From Selaginella moellendorffii (lineage: Eukaryota > Streptophyta > Lycopodiopsida > Selaginellales > Selaginellaceae), in NCBI RefSeq assembly GCF_000143415.4, contig NW_003314263.1, positions 133,833-197,832 of the forward strand: DNA of 64,000 bases. The letters run 5' to 3'. Positions 1-9,500 of the stretch are shown here, one piece after another. Below the pieces are notes generated by a model. The model saw nothing but the letters and a program-made list of their open reading frames with translations. It ran no database searches and was not told the DNA's origin. Each line of letters begins with the position of its first letter. Position 1 is the stretch's first letter. Made by a program: the position numbers and the translations under genes.

Positions 1-2848
1 CATCCCCCACACTTGGCGGTGCACCCAAGCTAGCCCTTACGGCCAAGGGTTCATAGCAACTGAGATTAGGTGTCCCCATCTCATTCACCACGTTCTTGGT
101 GCCCCTTGCACCAAAGCGTTCAAGTTAGATATGCTGAGCTTTCACACTAAGCAATCTAACCGTGCATCACGACTCCGAGGCATCCCTCGCTTGGCGGTGT
201 GCCCAAACCAGTCTCCCCACTGAGAGTCCATGACCACCGAGTCATATGAGTGTCCTCATATTCCAAACCATCACCACGCCCTAGTGAGTTGGGACTCGAA
301 CCCAAGCACTAGAGGGTCGGGACTCAAACCCAACCTCCGTATATGCATCTACGGATGGCATCACACCGGATGTCTGGCGTGACTCCCCACGCTGGTGCAC
401 CAACTTATACTTAAAGCGCGCTACAGATCACAGCTTAGGAACCCAGTTCTTCTGCACTACCAAGTCCTCTCTTGACATGTCTGTAATCATGCATGGACTC
501 CTCCATGCTCGGCCTCCTAGGCCCCCCTTTGAAGTTGGCTCCTTCAACTAGGGTATTCGTTCCCCCTGGCTTGCCAATCTCACTTAGCAAGTCATTTGGC
601 CACCGTAACATGGTTCATGCATAAGCGTGAAAGTCCTTAACCATCGACTTTCGTTCAAAGCCCTCTCTTTGAACACTCGGGAACTACTTCCCTAACCTTG
701 ATAGCCTCGCCTCTTGGCAAGCTTCAAAACCACGCTTCTGCTGCGCCACTTTAATTTCGCGCACTCTATAAACCATTTACACTTGGACGTCTAAGTACTT
801 ATTTACCTAGGAGGAATGTTCAAGGAACTCTGTTCCTTAGCTTGCTAAGGTCTCTCCTTTCACAAGCTTTCCAATTGCCATATAGTCTAACATGGACAAT
901 CCCATGCTTTAGATTCTTCATGGCATCCCAGCTGCTAGTAACAACATGCTTGAGCACCCACTTGATTCTCCACTCCCAACTTGCATAACCACCTTTGGTC
1001 ATGCCTGTCAATTCCTATGGTTCGGTTCTATCCTTATATTACTTGCTTTTTGGCCTCATACATTTCCTTCGGTTATTCTCCTCCAGACTAGGAAGATAGC
1101 TTTGCACTTTCTACCATACCTTGGCAAGTATTCATAAGGATGAACCTACTCGACCGCCTAGGGAGTGGTTCCTCAATTCGGGTTTGCTCACCTTGTAATC
1201 TCCTATATTAGGATTACCGTTGCTACTTATGGGCCTTCTTATGCCCATCACTGGCCCCACCAAAATCCCGTCTTTGGCTTTGTCCGATTTGGGTAGACGG
1301 ACTTCTCTCGTCACCGCAACCTTGGACATTTGGATAACACCTTCTATCCATCATTTGCTAGGGACTTTGTCCCTTGGGCATTATCTGTTGCCCTCATGCC
1401 ACCAAACACCACCTTTTGGTGTTCTAGAGTGTTTGGGTGTCTCAATGATGGTCTCTTTGACAATGAGCATTCTCCTTTCGACATTGACTTACTATATCGC
1501 AACATAAGCAATTTATCCCCCATAAGGGTATATCTAACATCTTTATCCCAATAAGAAGTCTTAGGTAGTTGCCTTTTACCAATTTAACGACTTATTTTGC
1601 ACCTTTTGCTTAATTGCTTCATAGTTGTCAAGTCTTACAACTCATTGCTGGTGCTTCCACACCTCCATCATTATCTGGGTCACCACACTCTAACCGCATG
1701 CCTTCCAGCATAGGCTATGCTATTCCCATTTCCATTGGGATTCCTTTAGAATGGGTTCTCATAAACTCGCCAACTTGACCTCAAGGCAGCATGCCTTGGC
1801 ACATTCGGTGTCTCCACACCATCGGCTCCACGAGCCTACCTTTATGACACTTCTTACTGGTGTCTAGGTCTTTTTGCCAAGACCAATATGGTTGTCTCTT
1901 ATGTTAATTATCCATTAGCACTGCACCATAGAGTTCACACACAACTTTGCGTCAAAGTTGTTTTCTTCTGGGAAACTCCTTCCCACGACTTTAGCATGGC
2001 ACCTTCTGCCATCAATGAGATACACACTGCTCTCATGCTTGGATCTCAAGATCCTCCCCATCCTTCGTGGGGCACCACACACCTCAGTCCAAAAGCTTTC
2101 CTCAAGCCCTTAGGATTATACCTTGACTCTATTGGAGTCATTCAACTTTTTGGACTTTGTTAATTTGATGACCCATGAGGTCCTACTTTTGAGGTGCTAG
2201 CTCATTGGAATACAACTCCTTGTATTCATGTCCTACTCCAAGGACCATCTTTTGCAAGTGTTACTCCGATACTTGATTTGGTCTCTTGGGGCAACCTTTT
2301 GCCCCTTAGGACCACTTGTTCATGTGATGAGAATACCAACTCATCCTCTGAGTACACCCCTAACTCCTTGGGTTGTTCCAGCATTTATTAGAGGTAGCCC
2401 CGGCTACCATTTCAAGGACTTGTGTCCTCTTCCGTATTTGACCTCCCACGGTCATCAATTCCAATCTCAAATTTATGAGCACTTGCCTCAACTATGTGAG
2501 GATAATCTTATGACTCCTTTATTGTTTTGGAGTCTCTATCTTTCCCGTGATCCCAACTATAGTTGTTTACCACAACTACCTTAGTCAATTGGATGAGCCA
2601 AATGCTCATCTGGATCACATCCTCAACTCAATGAGGAAAACCTTGCACCGTTCCCAAGATCCCAAAGTTGTTCCATTAATGGCCCTTTTCTATCCACCAC
2701 GTTGTCTACAAGTTCACACATGAACTGTAATGGAGAGCCATGTCTTCCCAACCTGCTACTCCTCAAGGATAGGCCCACTCCTCGGACCTTTCGATGCCAA
2801 CACCAATGGTGATATACTTAAGCATCAATAAAAGTCGGACTAAGGAAC

Positions 2849-2863
2849 AGCTCCGATACCAAG
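2849..2863 (-). other. Primer binding site of family A element no. 1
   Basis: Directly inside the LTR the minus strand reads TTGGTATCGGAGCTG, close to the TGGTATCAGAGC site used by many plant LTR elements primed by initiator-methionine tRNA. It fixes the LTR edge and the element orientation. Confidence 0.75.
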
Positions 2864-2864
2864 T

Positions 2865-4772
2865 TGTAAACGACTAATTTTTCCATTTTACTTTAGTCAC
2901 TTAACCACACCTCCGACCACTTGGAGGAGTCTCATTCACAACCTCCACAAGTCCCAATTAGGACTTGGGGCATGCTAGCCCCGAGAATGGCATCTATGCC
3001 ACTCAACCTTTGCACTTGGTCTAAGTGCTCCACGTGTCCGATCCCATGATCGATACCCCAAGGTACCACTGATATATCGGCCTGTTACGCTGAGGCCATA
3101 CCTATTCACCTTGGTCACACCGGTGGTCCAACACCACCTACATTGCAATCCCGTCTCTCATAGACTAGGCCATCCATCGATGAGTGATCATCCCAGATCC
3201 ACTCCTTAGCATCCTTAGGATGCTCGCAAACTTAGGGAATAACCTTCCCCAATATCTCTTTTCCGGACCCCACCAAGTCCCTCTCTGTCGATGGCCGTGT
3301 TCACCAACACTGCCACTGGATCAAGGCCCGCAGGCCCGACCTCTAAGTCCAACTGTCCTCTGGGACTTCCTCACTAGGTGACCGTGTCCTTTGTCACCAC
3401 ACCAGAGGCTACTCCTCTTCCTTTCCACAATCTGGGATTTTGGGACAACATTTCGGAACACCGTGGCTTTACGCAAGCCTCATGGGTACTTTCCCCACCT
3501 TTCGCCTTTAGGTGCTCTAGCCATGGGCTTAGAGCGAGGTTCCGTTGAGCCACAATAGGTATCCAAGTAGGTAGTGCCACCCACACTTGGACTAGGAGCA
3601 TCGGACAGTCGATCTCCCGGGGGAACTAGAGCCGGCTCTTGAACACTTCACCAAGCTACCCCGCTTGTCGGTTTGTGTTCACTTTAGTCTTGGACTTCCT
3701 AGTGGGCAGCTCATCACCCAACACTGGGTCCGGCCTTCCTGGGCCAAACTGGCCTTTCCTGGCCAAACTGGTTCCACTGCAGTCCTCCCCCTACTATACT
3801 TTTGGAGCTTACCAAACCCCCTAGGGTCTGGGAGACGAACGCTTTGGGCTTTCACCCTCTCAGACTCGAACTCGAACTCGGCCTCGGACTCGGACTCGGA
3901 CTCGGACTCGGACTCGGACTCGGATTCGGACTCGGACTCGGACTCGGCCTCGGTCTCGGTCTCGGTCTCGGTCCCGATCTCGGTCTCGGTCTCGGTCCCG
4001 GTCTCGGTCTTGGTCCCGGTCTCGACTTCGGACTCCATCTTGGGTCCATCTCAGACTTCATCTCGGACTCCATCTCGGGTCCATCTCGGGTCCATCTCGG
4101 ACTCCATCTCGGACTCCACCTCGGACTCCATCTCGGGTCCTTCTCGGACTCCATCTCGGACTCCATCTCGGGTCCATCTCGGGTCCCATCTCGGGTCCAT
4201 CTCGGGTCCATCTCGGACTCCATCTCGGGTCCCATCTCGGGTCCATCTCGGGTCCATCTCGGACTCCATCTCGGGTCTATCTCAGACTCTATCTCGGACT
4301 CCATCTCGGGTCCATCTCGGACTCCATCTCGGGTACATCTCGGTTCTATCTCGGACTCCATCTCAGACTCCACCTTGGACTCCATCTCAGGTCCTTCTCG
4401 GACTCCATCTTGGACTCCATCTCAGGTCCATCTCGGGTCCCATCTCGGGTCCATCTCGGGTCCATCTCGGACTCCATCTCGGACTCCATCTCGGACTCCA
4501 TCTCGGACTCCATCTTGGGTCCATCTTGGACTCCATTTCAGACTCCCACGTGTCATGTGTTAGTCCTTTTGGGTCCCTTTTTGGAGCCTCGCTTATTGCT
4601 CTCTTTGTGCTTGTTCCTCGAGCACTTTGTTGGGAGTTCCACTCCCGCTCTCGACCTTTCAAGGCGAAGCTTTTAGTCCAAATGTGTTACGCTCGTTTGG
4701 CTTTCGCTTCGGCCACTACCACGTGGCGCCCTTCTGGCTCCACTTTGGGGCCTAGGGATTTTGTGTCTCACA
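2865..4772 (-). repeat. Family A LTR (5' LTR of element no. 1)
   Basis: The plus strand begins TGTAAACGACTA and ends GTGTCTCACA, so the LTR has TG...CA ends. The same sequence, inverted, is the LTR at 59548-61313 and the solo LTR at 51877-53815. Lengths of 1908, 1939 and 1766 bp differ mainly through the internal minisatellite. Confidence 0.85.
3860..4550. repeat. CTCGGA / CTCGGACTCCAT minisatellite inside the LTR
   Basis: A 6-bp array of CTCGGA and CTCGGT variants (about 3860-4030) passes into 12- to 15-bp units built on CTCGGACTCCAT and CTCGGGTCCAT (to about 4550). Because every period is a multiple of three, several frames stay open and give spurious Ser/Asp- or Gly/Leu-rich proteins. Equivalent arrays lie in the other two family A LTRs. 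Confidence 0.9.
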
Positions 4773-5198
4773 CACGGGTTCGATTCCCAATGATTAGTGG
4801 CTACTTAAAAGTATAATATACCCTTGAGCAAGGTATATTCCTACCCCTAAAATTTGAAATCGTATGTATTGGGCATCCGTGCATACATCCTTCCTCTTGT
4901 GTGGAGTATCCATGGACGAAAGTATCCATCGTGGGAGTGCAGTACGGGTGGATGACTAGTTGCCTCACATGGAATAACTAGTCTACACAATGGAAGGATT
5001 GGTAGATTTAGTGCGGAAATGGAGGTGTTGGTTCCCCTTGGCTCAGTAGGGGTTGTTAGTCAATAGTCAATGAGGACATTGACATCTCTAAAGGGGGGGT
5101 GAGTGTAGCGCATGTGATCATGGGATGAGATTTGGATATACTGTCACCGTGGATCCTTGGAACCTTGGGGGATAAATGGGGATAAAATAGCCACTAAA
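4773..5198 (+). mobile_element. Family D LTR element: 3' internal end, polypurine tract and split LTR
   Basis: A polypurine tract AAAGGGGGGGTGAG (about 5090-5103) is followed at 5104 by an LTR start TGTAGCGCATG. The LTR is cut at 5198 by TIR copy I and resumes at 18904, ending TGTGCTACA at 18976; the first and last nine bases form the usual short inverted repeat apart from one base. Rejoined length is about 160 bp. The stretch 4773-5089 shows no coding frame. A tRNA B-box-like GGTTCGATTCC near 4777-4787 is isolated. Confidence 0.6.
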
Positions 5199-5221
5199 AG
5201 CTCTATTTCGTTAAAGTGGGA
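5199..5221 (+). repeat. Left terminal inverted repeat, copy I
   Basis: The 23-bp sequence starts AGCTCTATTTCGTTAAAG. It matches the complement of 18881-18903 except at the outermost base and is identical to the left end of copy II. A subterminal GTGGGA...TCCCAC hairpin follows at about 5217-5237. Confidence 0.9.
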
Positions 5222-5639
5222 ATTGTCATTATCCCACTTGTAAAATAAGGTTTCCAAACCTTTATATAGTATATAAATATAACAAAATTCAACTGCATTA
5301 AGGCACATGCCATTTTATTTTAAACAAGGAAATGTCTACTTAATCACTTCTCCTCCCCCTGCCACTGCTTCACCTCTCTCTTCTCCTTGTCATCGTCGTC
5401 CAATTTCTTTCCATCCTTTTAATATTGGCTCAGTTGCTCCGAGTCTAGGTGGAGCCCAAGTCCCCATTCAATCTTTACTTTCCCCTTATTAATAAAACAA
5501 CTTCGCAGACTTCCAATAACATGCTGTAACACTTCTAGTATAATGCAAATCCTCTCAAAGAATTGTCTTTTAATATTAATACAATGGCATGGAACCCCAT
5601 GCCATAATAAGTTACATTTTTAAATAAATACATGCCATC

Positions 5640-6502
5640 TCAGACTGTTATTTTTTGCCTCCAACGCCTATACAATAATCTTGGAATTTCATCACTCTCC
5701 ACACTATCAGGATTTAAACCCAATAGTAATGCCATCTCTTCTCTAATACGTCCACGCTCATGTTCAGTGGTCGAAGAACCCATCCGGTTGAGCAGATTAT
5801 GGAGATGCGGATAGTGCTTGGCTAGACAATATACATGCCATAAATGATGACTGGTGTCTGTCCGATCAAATGGCTTCTGATATACCGTTCCATCTGCCAT
5901 TTGGTTGATTTCTGCAGCCACCTCCTGGACTGGCCGGTTCTCTATCACCATCGCTTCAAGCCGTTTTGCAAGGTCCCCCAGAACATACGGTTTCTTCTCC
6001 CTAGTTTCCATACTGCAAGAGATGGGGTGCACTGCATATGTGTGCGTGTTCGCTGCAGTTTTAATCGGCGAGTCATCGATGATGAGGATTTCACTTGACC
6101 TAGCAGTCCGGTTCAGCACTACAGCCTCTGCCTTGACGAAGATGGGCTTGCTACCCCTCACATGGACCATAGTCAAGCAATCCTCCTACGTTAGGAGAAA
6201 GTCAAATGGTAATATTACTCGCGTCTGATCGTGCATCATCTGTAGCAACGTTAATGCATTGTGGCGCATCATGGATGTCCAAACTCCCAATTGCAAATTG
6301 AACCCGGCCCTATGTTTTAAGTGTCGCATGGTCATTATTAGATCCCGCAGTTTCTCCCGTGTGATTAATGTGAATCTGTCTCTTTTGACCAACTTGCGAC
6401 CGCAGGCTTTGGAGGGTGCAGTGACATTCGAGGACGAGCCACGCTCATGGGAGAAAAGGACACCGTTCAGATCAAAAACGATACAGTACTTTCGCCGTGA
6501 CT
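5640..6502 (-). CDS. Exon 11: FCP1-like HAD phosphatase domain, with internal stop
   Basis: After acceptor ATTTCAG the exon encodes YCIVFDLNGVLFSHE, the HAD motif I region with the nucleophile Asp at residue 1366 but Asn at 1368 in place of the acid/base Asp; LGVWTSMM (motif II region); and ILIIDDSPIKT (motif IV, Asp 1498 and 1499). This is the pattern of FCP1/CTD-type phosphatases. The Asn change could reduce catalysis. A TAG at codon 1461 (plus strand 6186-6188) interrupts it. The C-terminal 100 residues are helical and unassigned. Confidence 0.75.
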
Positions 6503-9500
6503 CTGAAATGAAATGCGTCAGCATAAAAAATGGTACAAGTCAATTTTACCATCTACAATATTAGCGAATGGTGCTCCCGATGGTCGTTCAGAGGGTTTTG
6601 GTCGAGGAAACGTGAAGGGCGGAAATACTCTCCTCTGCAATGTGGGGTCAATCGCATCCGATGGCGTGTGGGCACATGCCATTTCAGCTGTAGACTCTGG
6701 TACAACTGGCTCAACAGTGGCATGGGGTGGTTCCGATGGCGTGTGATCACACGCCATTTCAGCTGGTGCCTCCGTTGGCAAAGTGGACATGACTGAACAG
6801 GCAGCAGGGGCGGTGTAGGGAGGTTCCAACGGCGCGTAGTCAGACGATTGGGCACACGTTGGAAATGAGGATACGACCGGCTCGGCGGCTGGGGCGGCCT
6901 CATGCGGGTCCAATGGCGCCTGGTCACCGTCAGTTGGATACGTGGACAAGATTGACTCAGTGGTATGGGCAGCATCAAGTGGAGCGTGGTCAGCTTGCTT
7001 GGCGTTGATATGGATAGTAGCCTCCACCAGCTCTGATGACTCTTGCAGGCAAGTAGAGTCCACTGGCTGATCCATATGCATGTCCAAATATCTCCCTTCG
7101 ATTGAGATGGTATCCTCCCGTGCTACTAAAAACAAACTCATTAGCACATTGAATCGACTATACTGTATTTACCATCAACTGCTATTGAGGAACTAGGACC
7201 GATATCACTTGGGCGCACTGCTGATTCTGAAGGATTGGACATACATTTCGACCCTTGCTTGGCACTATCCTTCCTCGACACTAAAGGCTAGAGTTTGTAT
7301 CTTAATTCAACTGAATAATCTCTACTTACCATTTCTTCTGCGACCTACATGGACAATGTTAGAAATGGTAAAAGGTTAGGAATGGATGTACTATTATTTA
7401 CCTAATGGTTTGTCTTGTATGACCTTCCTCCGCTGCTCTTTGGCCACCTCAGACTGGCCATCGTCGTCATCATCGTCATCGTCGTTATTGTGATCATCAC
7501 CATTGTGAGGACCATCCAAGTCCTCTTCATCCTCCTTTTCTTCATCCTCCTCTTCTTCGTCCTCCTCTTCTTTGTCCTCCTCTTCGTCCTTCTGCTCTTC
7601 CTGCTCATTATCTTTCTCTGGCTCCTCATCCCCCTCCTGCATTTCTTCCATAGGCTGCTCAGGCTGGATGGCTTGTTCTTCCAGGACCATCTTGGGAAAA
7701 TCATCTGGCCGAGTCTCCATCTCAAAATACAAGACATCCATAGCCTGTTTTAGTGCGTGACCTAGGACCGTATCCTCACCCGACTGTCTTAACATGGTTT
7801 CTGCACGTTCTTGCACCCTTCGAAGACGACGAGATGAGAAAAACGTGGCCCTGACTTGAAAAGCATCCCTCATCCATTGTACCTCTCCATTGAGATTGGG
7901 GAAGGGGAGTCCGCCATAGGAATCTGAGTCAGAAGGTGGTGACTGGCTCCTTTCACTCAGCCCTTGATCTGCAATGAATGGCATGAGCACACACGCCATA
8001 ACCGCGAGGCATTACCTATCATCTTTTCGTTGCCCTTCTTCCTTTTCGAATCAAACGCCTCTGATCCCGACGACTGTCCAACGTGCTTTCGCTTTTTATG
8101 ACCACTGTCAGTTTGAGCTTGGCTGGTGCTTGCCTGTTTTGCCTTTGAAGAAGTGTCTCCTGCAAGGAATGGCATGAGACCACACGCCATTGTAAATATA
8201 ATTTGTACCTCCTTTTTTCCTATTGCTTGTCTGTTTGTCCTTGTTCGACGCGCCACCAGTGCGTTTTTCAGTCCTCGTGTCTGAATATTCACAACGATCT
8301 ATAATCAAAATGGCGTGAGGCCTCATGTGACCTTACCTTGTGCAGGTTGTGAGCTCGGCCTAACATCAGTAGCTGTTAACGCCGTTTCAGCATTTGGGGG
8401 TGGCCACGCTCCTGCATACAGAGCTTGTGAGATAACATTTAAACTTAAAGTGCGTACTCACCAGGTTCGTAGAGAAGATACTGTTTTTCTTTGGCAACTG
8501 TAATTATATGCTCCATTGAAGTCACCTCTTCAATGGAGTTTGTCACCGCAACACACGGGACACCCTTGAGTAGTGCGGCTCGAAAGAATAGTCCGCCGCA
8601 GTTGTACTCGACAACGCATTTGCCCTTGGAGTCACCCGCTATTGCGTTGAAGACCCAGCTGAGCATTTCCCATGCTGCACCTGGAGCTTTCTTTGGATTC
8701 GAAAGCTCCATAGCCGTCTTCAGTTCCTCAGGCACAGGTAAATTGACCTCCCTCAGATCAATTCGATCGGCTTTGTTGAACGAAGCTGGGAAGTCACTCC
8801 AGTCCCACTCTGCTGCAGGACCAATAACAAGGGCGAGTGTGAAGATGCGGACATTCGTCGGTATCTTCTTCTTAGCCATTATCCCATGGATCTCCCGCAT
8901 CTCCTTGCCTTTCAACCGAGCCTTCACCTTGTTCAAGGCCTTCCAGAACTTGTGATAGGATTCGGAGTCGTAGATCATATAGTGGACTGAAGATTCCACC
9001 TCCGCAAGTCCCACCATTAAGTCAATGATGGAGCTGACTTCGTCTGCATGAGTGATCTCCTCATTTGTGAAGTCCATCACACAAAAGATGTTCTTGACCT
9101 GCTCATCTCCGCGGGAAACGATGCTCCTCCACCTTTGATCCTCATCCGAATTCACGTATACCCGGTAAGGTTCTCGATAGGCCTCTGCTGCGGGGTCGAG
9201 CTGTTTCTGAAGCCGGCAGTCGACATCCCTCTTAATGAAATTTGGATACTGATCCAACTTCTCAGCTTTACTTTTCGTGGCATCCCGCAACAGATCGATG
9301 AACTTGGGGGCCCCCTTCACGTAGTCGTCGATGTCTTCATTTGACAAGTCCAGCTCTTCCATCATCTCTTGCGTGGTGTCGATGCTCACCCTCGCCACGG
9401 CCACTTGCTCGAAGATCCAATCCTTCAATAGCGCACGAGCTCTCAGAGTCGTGCACAAGTCCTCGTATGTCACAATATGGCCGGGAGTCATTTTGGTCTT

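Larger units (their letters stand above)
1..4772 (-). mobile_element. Family A LTR element no. 1, 5' part (LARD-like)
   Basis: This is the 5' LTR (2865-4772) plus the first 2.86 kb of internal region of an element read on the minus strand; the rest lies beyond the left edge. The internal part (1-2864) matches, inverted, the internal part of the element at 61314-64000. Neither copy shows a gag, protease, RT or integrase motif in this stretch, only short interrupted frames, so I treat the family as a large non-coding LTR derivative (LARD-like). It could still carry genes further inside, outside the window. Confidence 0.75.

Noticed and set aside
4774-4792. tRNA gene or SINE at the GGTTCGATTCC sequence; likewise near 63890
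   Set aside because: Only a B-box-like stretch; no A-box or cloverleaf could be drawn.
3665-4816. Long open frames (up to about 400 codons, several frames and strands) at 3665-4816, 51894-53093 and 59281-60591
   Set aside because: They run over minisatellites whose periods are multiples of three; sequence is Ser/Asp- or Gly/Leu-repeats with no domain.
7415-7753. Hydrophobic Leu/Ile/Val-rich plus-strand frame that looks like a membrane protein
   Set aside because: It is the complement of the Glu/Asp tract in exon 7.
8491-8955. Open frames opposite the leftward gene (8491-8955, 9331-9885, 9867-10280 and copy II equivalents)
   Set aside because: Antisense shadows of conserved coding exons; no start context or domain.
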